Assembly: GCA_029260495.1 (NCBI GenBank)
Contig: JAJDDD010000005.1
Span: forward strand, 1 to 64,000
Origin: Phycisphaerales bacterium
GTDB lineage: Bacteria; Planctomycetota; Phycisphaerae; Phycisphaerales; UBA1924
Reading direction: 5' to 3'
DNA length: 64,000 nucleotides
Shown here: positions 34,422-42,601 of the stretch, one piece after another
How positions within the stretch are numbered: position 1 is the stretch's first letter
How the letters are laid out: each line of letters starts with the position of its first letter
The notes under the pieces: model-generated
Database searches by the model: none
The model's input: the letters and a program-made list of their open reading frames with translations, nothing else
What the model was told of the DNA's origin: nothing
Made by a program: the position numbers and the translations under genes

Positions 34422-35483
34422 ATGAAGGTCAGAGGTTTTAGCAAGTTATTCGCCAGCAGCGCCTTCGCGCTCGCAGCAATCACATTGGCGCCCCCCGCCA
34501 CAGCTCAAGAAGATGATTCCCCCCGCCCCGACTTCGCAGACCCCGTCGCAATCTGCGTTCACCAGATCGCAACCATCGCGCACAACGGAACCGAAGAAAT
34601 CAGCCAGACCGCCCAGCAAGGCGTCATGGCGATCAAACGCCTTGATGAAGCCGGCGCTCCCAACGAAGCAATCGTCGAAGCAGCCCAGCGAACACACCAG
34701 GCAATCGTTGGCATTGCCCACCGCGCCGCCCACGCTGTTCGCGCCGTCAGCCGTGAATGTCTCGATATCGGCCCGCGCGGCGAAACCGATGCGCCCGATC
34801 ATCCACGACCCGACTTCCGCCCCAGACCCGTCCGCATCCTCGCAGCAGCCCGACATCGCGCTCTGCACGCCCTGCGCTTCACAGCCCATCGCGCCAATCA
34901 TGCTGTCGCCCGCGCCGCCCGCATCGCTCTACACAATGACGGCGACAACGACCCAACAGATGGTGATGCACCCGCAGCCCTCGCCTTAGTGATGAGCGTC
35001 AACCCCGGCGGCGACAACGCATACGATGAATCCGCCTTCGAGGATCTCGCACTCGATCCCAACGCGCTCGTCGAGCTGGATCTCGCCGCCGCCGACCTCG
35101 CGGACACACTCACCATCATGGGCCAGGCCAACCTCGCCGGCGCCCTGTCCATTCACGTCGCCACCGATGCGCTCATCGCGGTCGGCGATGAGTTCGACAT
35201 CATCACCGCCGGCGCCATCTCGGGCAGCTTCGTAAGCGTCAATGTGATCGGCCTGCCCGAAGGTCTCGCCTTCCAAACTGTCTACACAGAACAGGGCGCT
35301 TCGCTTCTCGTCACACGCCCCGCCGACCTCAATGCCGACCTCATCATCAACGGCCCCGATCTCGCCCAGATGCTCGGTGCCTGGGGTGTCGAGGGATCGT
35401 CCCCGGCCGACCTGAACTCGGACGGCGTCGTCAACGCGCTCGATCTCGCCCAGATTCTCGGCGCCTGGGGCTCGGCGCTCTAA
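34422..35483 (+). CDS. Exported protein with His/Ala-rich helices and dockerin-like C-terminus
   Basis: A 353-aa product with a signal peptide (to about TLAPPATAQE). A helical region follows (about 35-180) with many His and Ala residues (THQAIVGIAHRAAHAVRAV). Next is a beta-rich domain, then two dockerin-like repeats, each containing D-x-N-x-D and ending DLAQMLGAWG or DLAQILGAWG. These calcium-loop-like repeats are typical ends of Phycisphaerae exported proteins and may act in sorting or anchoring. ATG 34422 has AAGGAG upstream. A strong terminator follows. No enzyme motif. Confidence 0.68.
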   Translation: MKVRGFSKLFASSAFALAAITLAPPATAQEDDSPRPDFADPVAICVHQIATIAHNGTEEISQTAQQGVMAIKRLDEAGAPNEAIVEAAQRTHQAIVGIAHRAAHAVRAVSRECLDIGPRGETDAPDHPRPDFRPRPVRILAAARHRALHALRFTAHRANHAVARAARIALHNDGDNDPTDGDAPAALALVMSVNPGGDNAYDESAFEDLALDPNALVELDLAAADLADTLTIMGQANLAGALSIHVATDALIAVGDEFDIITAGAISGSFVSVNVIGLPEGLAFQTVYTEQGASLLVTRPADLNADLIINGPDLAQMLGAWGVEGSSPADLNSDGVVNALDLAQILGAWGSAL

Positions 35484-35535
35484 GCGCCATCCAATAACCC
35501 TGACAGCAAACTTCGGCAGTCCAGCTTTTTCTCGA

Positions 35536-35565
35536 AAGCGCATCCTCTACGGATGCGCTTTTTTT
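35536..35565 (+). terminator. Intrinsic terminator
   Basis: Perfect 10-bp stem AAGCGCATCC / GGATGCGCTT with loop TCTAC, followed by a T-run. It sits 53 bases after the stop of the exported protein gene at 34422-35483. Confidence 0.85.
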
Positions 35566-35753
35566 GCGCTGATACCGGTTCTCGGGCTTCTCAGTTGAGA
35601 TTTGAGAAATTTCCAGTGAATCCGCGCCGCCTTCAGGCACACTTGTCGCTGACCTATACGTGGGACAAACGGGCCTGTGGAGGGCCCACCCGAACAAAAA
35701 AGAAGGCGATTCCGTTGGCCGCCTTACGGTCAATCCTCGAAAGGAGATTGCAA

Positions 35754-36635
35754 ATGAAGAATCTTATGAAGAAGTTGGTGACAACAGCCCTCGCAATGGG
35801 TTGTTCAACCGCTGCCGTCCTCGCATGTGGCACACCACCCGAGCCGCCCCCGCCCCCGCCGGATCCCCCGATTGTCTGCTGCTTCGTCATCGACTGGTGG
35901 ATCGATCCCGCTGACCCGGGCTTCGAGTATCTCACCGTTCGCTACGTTCGCGATGACGGGCTCCCGCTCTTCCAAAGCAACCCCATGCCCCTCCCGCCGA
36001 CCCAGCAGTGCGCCTGCGCTCTTCCGCCGCTGCCTCAGAGCGCTGCTGCAGCCGGTGTGCAGGTTGTCGGCCTCTCCTTCGGTGATATTCTCCCGAGCTG
36101 GCAGGGCCTCCCGCCAGACGTTCCAGGCTACGGCCCCTTCGAGCCCATCGATCCCACCGACAACACCCAGTTCCAGGTCGATAGCTTCTTCGACATCTAC
36201 TACCAGCTCGGCGGAATTCCGATTCCCCCAGCAGGCGAAAGGCTTTCCAGCGTCTTCCAGTTCGGCGGCCCCGGCGACATCCCCCCCGGTCAGGTCTTCG
36301 ATGTCTACCAGCTCCTGCGCATCCCCGCTGGCTTTGACCCCAACCAGCTCTGCCTGCCTCAGCAACTCGGTGGCCTCGGCCTCTTCCTCGTCGATAACGG
36401 CCAGGTCTTCGTTGAGCCGCCCGCACCCGGCGCTCCCCCGCTGAACCTCGCCCAGTTCGCAGCCAATGGCGGCAACGCCGCCTTCTACAAGTTCCGCTGG
36501 TATCCCCTGCATGTCCCCCCGCCCTGCCCCATCATCATCGGCCCGAATCCCTGCCCGTGGGACTTCAACGGTGACGGCAACGTCGGCGCCGCCGACCTCG
36601 CCCAGCTCCTGGGCGCCTGGGGATTCTGCCCGTAA
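35754..36635 (+). CDS. Exported protein with poly-Pro start and dockerin-like C-terminus
   Basis: A 293-aa product with a signal peptide ending AAVLACG; the Cys could be a lipobox cysteine, although Leu at -2 is unusual. A poly-Pro stretch follows (EPPPPPPDPP), then a beta-rich domain of about 200 residues with scattered cysteines. The C-terminus is CPWDFNGDGNVGAADLAQLLGAWG plus FCP. I see no catalytic motif. ATG 35754 has AAGGAG upstream. It is monocistronic, with terminators on both sides. Confidence 0.65.
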   Translation: MKNLMKKLVTTALAMGCSTAAVLACGTPPEPPPPPPDPPIVCCFVIDWWIDPADPGFEYLTVRYVRDDGLPLFQSNPMPLPPTQQCACALPPLPQSAAAAGVQVVGLSFGDILPSWQGLPPDVPGYGPFEPIDPTDNTQFQVDSFFDIYYQLGGIPIPPAGERLSSVFQFGGPGDIPPGQVFDVYQLLRIPAGFDPNQLCLPQQLGGLGLFLVDNGQVFVEPPAPGAPPLNLAQFAANGGNAAFYKFRWYPLHVPPPCPIIIGPNPCPWDFNGDGNVGAADLAQLLGAWGFCP

Positions 36636-36684
36636 GGCTTCATAAACCCCTCGCATTTTCACTTCACTTTTCTCTTCGCAGAGG

Positions 36685-36720
36685 CCTCTCAGCGTCAACA
36701 CACGCTGAGAGGTTTTTTTT
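36685..36720 (+). terminator. Intrinsic terminator
   Basis: Perfect 11-bp stem CCTCTCAGCGT / ACGCTGAGAGG with loop CAACAC, followed by eight T. It ends the transcript of the gene at 35754-36635 and faces the convergent pdxH gene. Confidence 0.9.
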
Positions 36721-36738
36721 GCACTCACTACCCCGCGC

Positions 36739-37443
36739 TTACGGATTCAGCCGCGTCGCGCTCCACGCACCGCGCTCAGGCGGCACGCCGACTTCAATCT
36801 CCGACTCCAACGCACGCTCCCACCGCGCCCGATCGTGCAGCCGCCCGTCGCCCCCCACCCAAAGCTCAACTCGCCGCGCCCACAATCTGAACCCGCCCCA
36901 ATGTTCCGGCCGCGGAATCTCCACATCCCCCGCCCCGTCCAGATCATCAAGCGTCAGCCCAAACCTCATCGCCACTTCCATCGCCCGCTCCATCAGCGTG
37001 TCGTTTGAATCAAGCGCTTCGCTCTGCCAGCTCGCCCACGCCCCCACGCGCGAAATAAGTCGACGCGACTGAAAGTACACATCGCTTTCGTCCCTCGTCG
37101 TGCGCACGACCAACCCTTCAATCCGCGCCTGCAAATTCAATGCATCCCAGTGAAAACAAACCGCCGCCCTCCCGGTCGCTTCCAGCGCCCGCCCCTTCAC
37201 GCTGTTGTAGTTCGTGAAAAACACAACCGACCCACCCTCAACGTCCATCCCCTTGCACAACACAATCCGCACCGAAGGCATCCCCGCCTCGTCCACGGTC
37301 GCCAACGACATCGCCTCCGGATTCGGCGTCACCTCCGCCGACCGCGCCCCCGCGAACCACGCGCCCAGCGTCGGCATCGGCTCACCCGGCAGGGGGTCAG
37401 GAAGGCTTTCCGGACGGCGAAATACATCAGGCTTGCTCTTCAC
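36739..37443 (-). CDS. pdxH: Pyridoxamine 5'-phosphate oxidase
   Basis: A 234-aa FMN enzyme that oxidises pyridoxamine or pyridoxine phosphate to pyridoxal 5'-phosphate. Matching segments are PNPEAMSLATVDEAGMPSVRIVLCKG, VFFTNYNSVKGRALEATGRAAVCFHW, VYFQSRRLISRVGAWASWQS and the C-terminal EHWGGFRLWARRVELWVGG with RWERA. The start is GTG 37443; a good -10 (TAGAAT) ends 6 bases before it and there is no Shine-Dalgarno sequence, so the mRNA is probably leaderless. Confidence 0.92.
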   Translation of the reverse strand: MKSKPDVFRRPESLPDPLPGEPMPTLGAWFAGARSAEVTPNPEAMSLATVDEAGMPSVRIVLCKGMDVEGGSVVFFTNYNSVKGRALEATGRAAVCFHWDALNLQARIEGLVVRTTRDESDVYFQSRRLISRVGAWASWQSEALDSNDTLMERAMEVAMRFGLTLDDLDGAGDVEIPRPEHWGGFRLWARRVELWVGGDGRLHDRARWERALESEIEVGVPPERGAWSATRLNP

Positions 37444-37750
37444 CCCATGATTCTAGAGACCAGCAAGAACGTCATCAGCCAACCCATTTCATCCATCATG
37501 ACACCAAATCCACACCCGCCGTCCATGTCAGAACGATCATTCCGAATCACCTTGATCCTTTTTCCCGTTGAACCCCCCTCGGACAAGGGTATTCTGACAT
37601 TCGAGAGAGCGACCGGCAGAAGCCGCTGCAGGCTTGGCAGGCGGAAACTGGGCCCCCGCGCTTGAGAGCCGCGCAACCTGGGAATTCTCGCCTGTGGCGA
37701 TGTGCGCCGACGCTCTACGAAGTGGGAAGAGAGAAGAAAGAGGAATTACC
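37444..37750. other. Intergenic region with divergent promoters and a long 5' leader
   Basis: No gene seen. It holds the pdxH -10 box (minus strand, TAGAAT, 37455-37450). On the plus strand a candidate promoter, TTGAAC (37568-37573), 16 bp, TATTCT (37590-37595), would give a leader of about 150 bases before ATG 37751. I compared the leader with the c-di-GMP, cobalamin and glycine riboswitch cores I know and found no match. Confidence 0.4.
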
Positions 37751-38602
37751 ATGTCGATCATCACACGCCGGATATGCGTCTCCGGACTCGCTGCCTTCAG
37801 CGCCACTGCAATCGCATTCGCCGGTCCCGACTGGATCGAGGGCGATCTCGGCACCGGCGAAGCCGGCTCCCTTCCGGGCGGCGCCAATCAACCCACCGGC
37901 GCCGGCGGACTCAACACCATCTCAGGCAGACTCAACGGCCCCGGACCCGCACCTCCTTCCGCGCGCGGCATCGGAACAAGCGACTTCGAAGATATGTACG
38001 TCATTTTCATCGACGATCCCATCGCATTCACCGCCCGCACAGACAACGGCGACTTCAACAAACTCTCCGGCGCCGACTTCCCAAGCTCACTCTGGCTTTT
38101 CGATTCACAAGGCCGCGGCGTCATCGCCAACCAGAACACACCCGACAACGGCGCCTCCATGCCACAGGGCGCCCTCCTTCTCCCCCAAGCCACCGATCCT
38201 CCCGCACAAATGATCCCCGGCCCCGGCATCTACTTCCTCGCAATTACGGGCGACGGCGCTCAGGCCCTCTCCGGCGGCGGCATTGATCCCATCTTCGGCT
38301 TCTTCATTCCCCAGGAAATATCAAGCCCCGACGGGCCCGGCGGCCTCAACCCCATCGATGATTGGTCCAGTTCACCCCTCTTCGGCGACTACACCATCGC
38401 CCTCACCGGCGCCTCGTTCTTCGTCACCAACTCCTGCCCCTGGAATCTCAACGGCGATGGCTTCGTCGGCGCCGCCGACCTCGCTCTCCTCCTCGGCTCC
38501 TGGGGAGTCAACCCCGGCAGCCCCGCCGACTTCAACATGGATGGCTTCGTCGGCGCCGCCGATCTCGCCCAGCTTCTCGGCGCCTGGGGACCATGCCCCT
38601 GA
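37751..38602 (+). CDS. Exported protein with two dockerin-like C-terminal repeats
   Basis: A 283-aa product with a signal peptide (ending TAIAFAGP). A beta-rich domain of about 200 residues (GTSDFEDMYVIFIDDPIAFTART...) resembles the pre-peptidase/DVUA0089-like beta sandwiches of exported proteins. It ends with two repeats, NGDGFVGAADLALLLGSWG and NMDGFVGAADLAQLLGAWG, followed by PCP. ATG 37751 has GAGGAA upstream. The stop lies one base from the stop of the convergent kinase gene. Confidence 0.65.
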   Translation: MSIITRRICVSGLAAFSATAIAFAGPDWIEGDLGTGEAGSLPGGANQPTGAGGLNTISGRLNGPGPAPPSARGIGTSDFEDMYVIFIDDPIAFTARTDNGDFNKLSGADFPSSLWLFDSQGRGVIANQNTPDNGASMPQGALLLPQATDPPAQMIPGPGIYFLAITGDGAQALSGGGIDPIFGFFIPQEISSPDGPGGLNPIDDWSSSPLFGDYTIALTGASFFVTNSCPWNLNGDGFVGAADLALLLGSWGVNPGSPADFNMDGFVGAADLAQLLGAWGPCP

Positions 38603-38603
38603 A

Positions 38604-40958
38604 TCACCCACTCGTTTTCATTTGCGCCCGACAAGCGCCAAGCCATTCCCGCGCCTCATCAAGCCGCGCATGCCCCTCGGGCCACACCGCTTCATAAATC
38701 CCCACCGCCTCATTCAAAAATGGCTCCGCCGCGCCCGCGTTTCCCATCTCCATGTGAATGCGACCCAGGAGCGCCAGCTCCGCCGCCTCCTCATGGTGCG
38801 GTGTCTTCTCAGGATTCAGCTCCCGCTGTATCGCGATCGCCTCATTGCAGATGTCAAGAGCATCGTCGAGTTTCCCCTGCGCCCGCAACACCCGCGCCAG
38901 CGAAAGCAACGTCAACGCGATCGTCGGTTTCGATGCCTCTTCGCCAAACATCCGCCGCTTCAGCGCCAGCGCCTCTGTGAAGTTCTCTTCGGCGCCATCA
39001 AGTTCACCAAGCCCAAGCTGGCACGTCGCCAAATTATGCAATGAACGCGCAACATTCCGATCCTGATGCTCATCCGGAATCGCCCGCGCCAAACGCAACG
39101 CTTCTGCAAACAACGCCGCCGCCTCTGCATATCGCCCTTGCGTGCGCAGGCACGTCGCCAGATTGTTGAGCTGCCCCGCAATCTGAAGTGATTCCTCACC
39201 GTGCAGCTCGCGCAACATCTCCAGCGCCTCGCGGAATAACCCCTCCGCGGCGCTCGGATCGCCTCGTATGTCCAGCGTCGCCGCAAGATGATTCAAACTC
39301 ATCGCCAAATTCTCATCCGGCGCTGTCAACACTTCCCGGCGCATCGTGAGCGCCTGCCGATACAGCTCCTCCGCCGCAGCAAAGTTCGCCTGGTGGTAAT
39401 AGCACCGCGCCAAATGATGCATCGCACGCGCAATGTCTTCGTGCGGCGCCTTAAGCTGCTGCCGCGTCAGCTCCAGCGCTCGCCGAAGGTGACGCTCCGC
39501 CCGACCGTATCGCTGAAAAATAATCCAGTTCTCACCAAACCGCTGATGCAAAATTCCCTCAACCAGCGGATCGCCCGGCGGATTCGTCTCAAGCTGCAAA
39601 TCCTGACGCGCAAGCAAATCCTCAACCAGAATCTTCCCCTCGCGAACGTCCTGCAGATTCAGGCTCGCCAGCGCATTGTCCATCCACGCGGTCGCCTCGG
39701 TCGTCGCCTGCGCACTTCTGTCTCGTTCGCGCCCCGCACTTGTCACGCGCACAATCGCGACCAGCGAAACCGCCAGAATTATCGCCGCCGCCGTCAGCGC
39801 CACCAGCGTCACACGCTTATTCCGCCGCACCCAGCGCGCCGACCGTTCGACAGACCCAATCCGCCGCGCCTCTACCGGACGATCGCGCAGAAACCGATCA
39901 ATATCCGCCGCAAACTCCCCCGCCCCCGCATATCGAAGCTCAGGCGCTTTCTCCAGCGCCTTGAGCAAAATCGCATCAACGTCCTTCGCAACTCCCTTGC
40001 GCACGCTTGAAGGCGCTTTGGCGTCCTGCGTTGTAATGCGCACCAGCACCGCGTCCAGCGCATCATCCACCAAGCAAGGCAGCCGCCCCGTCACCATCTC
40101 ATAACCAATCGCCCCCAGCGCATACACATCCGTGCGCACGCTGATGCGCTCAATCTGTCCTCGCGCCTGCTCGGGTGGCATGTACGCCAACGTCCCGATC
40201 AACTGCCCAGGCTGAGAAATCGAAAGCCGCTGCTGCGCATCTCGCCGGGTGTCAAACGCCTTCGCAAGTCCAAAGTCAACCAGTCTCGGCTCGCCGCGAT
40301 CGTCAAGCAAAATGTTTGACGGCTTCAAATCCCGATGAAGCACCCCACGCTGATGCGCATACTCAACCGCCTCCGCGATTCGCTTCAAAAGCTCCAGCGA
40401 ACCGCGCACATCCTGATGCCCCGGCTCCATCGCCTGATCGAGAGGCGACCCCGTCACAAACTCCATCACATAGTAAAGCCGGCTGTTGTGTACACCCGAA
40501 TCAATCACCGAGATGATGTTCGGATGCTGAAACCGCGCGATCAGCTCCACCTCGCGCTCAAAGCGCCGCCGCGCCGCCTCCGACGCCGCCGCCCGCTCAA
40601 GCATGAACTTGATCGCCACACGCCGACCCGTCGATTGCTGGTACGCCTCGTACACCATCCCCATCCCGCCCCGGCCCACCACGTCAATGACGTCGTACCC
40701 GTCAATTTCAGGAAGCTCATCATCTGCAAGCTCATCGAGCAGCCCGTCGCCAACGTCATGCAAGCTTTGGAAAGCGCTTTCACGTGACAAGCGCGAGATG
40801 ACACCGATCGCCGTCGCCCGCGCCTTCAGCTTCTGGGCTGCATCAAGCCCCTCAGCCGCATTCACCGCGTCATCAATCGATACCCGCCGCCCCTGCCGGC
40901 GCATCTTCAGAAAGCGCTCAACAATCAGTTCGACAGTCTCGTGGTGGTTTGTAGCCAT
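38604..40958 (-). CDS. Membrane Ser/Thr protein kinase with TPR sensor domain
   Basis: A 784-aa product. An N-terminal helical region (1-85) is followed by a Hanks-type kinase domain (about 88-350). Its motifs are the glycine loop GRGGMG (95-100), the ATP-binding Lys in VAIKF, HRDLKPSN (catalytic Asp near 210), DFG (228-230) and MPPEQARG. One transmembrane helix lies around 380-402, and TPRs fill about 450-780 on the outer side. It is divergent from an ECF-like sigma factor gene 86 bases away, an arrangement known for planctomycete kinase-linked ECF groups. ATG 40958 is chosen over an upstream frame start at 41006. Confidence 0.88.
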   Translation of the reverse strand: MATNHHETVELIVERFLKMRRQGRRVSIDDAVNAAEGLDAAQKLKARATAIGVISRLSRESAFQSLHDVGDGLLDELADDELPEIDGYDVIDVVGRGGMGMVYEAYQQSTGRRVAIKFMLERAAASEAARRRFEREVELIARFQHPNIISVIDSGVHNSRLYYVMEFVTGSPLDQAMEPGHQDVRGSLELLKRIAEAVEYAHQRGVLHRDLKPSNILLDDRGEPRLVDFGLAKAFDTRRDAQQRLSISQPGQLIGTLAYMPPEQARGQIERISVRTDVYALGAIGYEMVTGRLPCLVDDALDAVLVRITTQDAKAPSSVRKGVAKDVDAILLKALEKAPELRYAGAGEFAADIDRFLRDRPVEARRIGSVERSARWVRRNKRVTLVALTAAAIILAVSLVAIVRVTSAGRERDRSAQATTEATAWMDNALASLNLQDVREGKILVEDLLARQDLQLETNPPGDPLVEGILHQRFGENWIIFQRYGRAERHLRRALELTRQQLKAPHEDIARAMHHLARCYYHQANFAAAEELYRQALTMRREVLTAPDENLAMSLNHLAATLDIRGDPSAAEGLFREALEMLRELHGEESLQIAGQLNNLATCLRTQGRYAEAAALFAEALRLARAIPDEHQDRNVARSLHNLATCQLGLGELDGAEENFTEALALKRRMFGEEASKPTIALTLLSLARVLRAQGKLDDALDICNEAIAIQRELNPEKTPHHEEAAELALLGRIHMEMGNAGAAEPFLNEAVGIYEAVWPEGHARLDEAREWLGACRAQMKTSG

Positions 40959-41030
40959 CGATTTCGTCGCCGGATGGAGCCTTTCAGCGTCGCAATGCAA
41001 CCACAAGCCGGCGCCAGCACGCCCCGAGGG

Positions 41031-41036
41031 TATCCT
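41031..41036 (+). promoter_or_regulatory. -10-like TATCCT before the sigma factor gene
   Basis: TATCCT ends 8 bases before the GTG start at 41045, with no Shine-Dalgarno sequence; a leaderless transcript is likely. Confidence 0.35.
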
Positions 41037-41044
41037 ATCCAGCC

Positions 41045-41698
41045 GTGAGTAAAGTGGAAGAAGGATCTACACAACCAAGCGCCCAGGAGCTGCGCGATCT
41101 CTGCGTACACGCCGCCGCCGGCGACGAGGAAGCCATCGAGCGCCTTCTCTGGGCCCATCACGCGCGGTTTATCGGCTATGCCCAGCGCAAAATCGGTGTC
41201 GATTGGACAGGCAAGATCGACGCCGAAGATATCGTCCAGGAAGCTTACATCGACGTCTTCCGCTTGATCGGAGACTTCACACCTGAGCGCGAAGACTCCT
41301 TCTACTACTGGGCGGCGCGCATCGTTGATCACAAATTTATTGATGCGGTGCGCCGCTTGCGCCGCAAGAAGCGAGATATCGCCCGCGAAGTCGCCCGAAG
41401 CGCGCGCAGCTCATCGGGTCGTCTCACATTGCTTGAGCGCGTTCGCCCCAACACGCTGACCCCCAGCCGCGTCATGAGACACGAAGATGCGGTCGGCGCC
41501 ATGATCGGCTGCCTCGCGCGACTTCCCGAAGATCAGCGCATCGCGGTCACAAGACTTTACCTCGATCAGGCGCCAGCCAAGGAAGTCGCCGAAGAGATGA
41601 ATCGCTCGGAAGACGCCGTCCGCCGACTCGCCAGTCGCGGCGTTGAAAAACTGCGCGAAGGCATGGGCCGCGCGTCGCAATATCTCAGCCAAATGTAA
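41045..41698 (+). CDS. ECF-type RNA polymerase sigma factor
   Basis: A 217-aa product with sigma region 2 (ERLLWAHHARFIGYAQRK, DAEDIVQEAYIDVFRLI, FYYWAARIVDHKFIDAVRR) and sigma region 4 (LARLPEDQRIAVTRLYLDQAPAKEVAEEMNRSEDAVRRLASRGVEKLRE). It directs RNA polymerase to a specific regulon. Divergence from a Ser/Thr kinase suggests kinase-dependent control, as proposed for the planctomycete STK-type ECF groups. No anti-sigma factor is adjacent. The start is GTG. Confidence 0.88.
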   Translation: MSKVEEGSTQPSAQELRDLCVHAAAGDEEAIERLLWAHHARFIGYAQRKIGVDWTGKIDAEDIVQEAYIDVFRLIGDFTPEREDSFYYWAARIVDHKFIDAVRRLRRKKRDIAREVARSARSSSGRLTLLERVRPNTLTPSRVMRHEDAVGAMIGCLARLPEDQRIAVTRLYLDQAPAKEVAEEMNRSEDAVRRLASRGVEKLREGMGRASQYLSQM

Positions 41699-41713
41699 AA
41701 AGGAGATGTGTCA

Positions 41714-42064
41714 ATGGCGCACGCCAACCTTGTGCATCGGTGGAGCGATCTGCCAACCGACCGCCCCATGGAAAAGCTCGCGCGCCAGCGAGTGATCGGC
41801 GAGAAGTGCATGGTCTCACGGATCGTTCTCGAAAAAGGCTGCGATGTCCCCGCCCATGCGCACGAAAACGAACAGATCGCGATGATCATCGAAGGCGAAC
41901 TGGAGTTCCGACTCGGCGAGGAGGGCGAAGCTGTGCGCGTGCGGGCCGGCGAGTCGCTCATGCTTCCCGCCAACCTCAAGCATTCAGCTCTCGCACTTGA
42001 ACGCACAGTCGCGCTCGATGTCTTCTCCCCTCCGAGCGAGAAAACCGGGATTGATCGTTCGTGA
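41714..42064 (+). CDS. Cupin-fold protein
   Basis: A 116-aa single-domain cupin with motif 1 HAHENEQIAMIIEGELEF (His-x-His, Glu) and motif 2 AGESLMLPANLKHSA. The conserved His and Glu residues would bind a metal. The substrate cannot be deduced. ATG 41714 lies 8 bases after AAGGAG. The stop overlaps the MOSC gene start (GTGA), so the two are coupled. Confidence 0.82.
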   Translation: MAHANLVHRWSDLPTDRPMEKLARQRVIGEKCMVSRIVLEKGCDVPAHAHENEQIAMIIEGELEFRLGEEGEAVRVRAGESLMLPANLKHSALALERTVALDVFSPPSEKTGIDRS

Positions 42065-42549
42065 ACACACAGACTTTCCATGGCGTCGTGCATCAAATCA
42101 ACGCATCTCCCACAGGCGGCGTGCCCAAGCTGCCCGCAGAGTCCGCACAAGTTGAGCGCGACGGCATCGTCGGTGACGATCAACAGGACCGTCAGCATCA
42201 CGGCGGACCCGAGCGGGCGCTGTGCCTCTTTTCACTTGAGATGATCGAAGAGCTGCAACGCGAAGGGCACCCGATCGAGCCGGGAACCGCAGGGGAAAAT
42301 TTGACCATCCAGGGAATTCCATGGGGACGCGTCACACCCGGGGCGCGATTTGTCTTCGAGTCAGGCGTCGAAGCCCAGGTCGCGAGCTACACAACCCCGT
42401 GCAAAACCATCGCAGGGAGCTTCGTGGATGGCGCAAGCAAACGCATCAGCCAAAAGCTGCGCCCGGGGAATAGCCGGGTCTATGCGCGCGTTGTCAAGGA
42501 AGGCATGATTCGCACCGGCGAGCGGGTTGAACTGCACACAAGCGCCTAA
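42061..42549 (+). CDS. MOSC domain protein
   Basis: A 162-aa product. MOSC domains occur in molybdenum cofactor sulfurases and in stand-alone proteins thought to handle sulfur or molybdenum cofactor transfer. Seen here: GDDQQDRQHHGGPERALCLFS, GTAGENLTI and the conserved Cys region TTPCKTIAG (C114). It is translated from GTG 42061, overlapping the cupin stop. Confidence 0.85.
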   Translation: MNTQTFHGVVHQINASPTGGVPKLPAESAQVERDGIVGDDQQDRQHHGGPERALCLFSLEMIEELQREGHPIEPGTAGENLTIQGIPWGRVTPGARFVFESGVEAQVASYTTPCKTIAGSFVDGASKRISQKLRPGNSRVYARVVKEGMIRTGERVELHTSA

Positions 42550-42601
42550 GATGCAGAGCGTTGTATGGACGCAGAAATGGGGCATTTGACGGAGAGTGAA
42601 C

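Noticed and set aside
37596-37750. A riboswitch in the leader of the exported protein gene
   Set aside because: I could not find the conserved cores of c-di-GMP, cobalamin or glycine riboswitches; only a leader with modest pairing.
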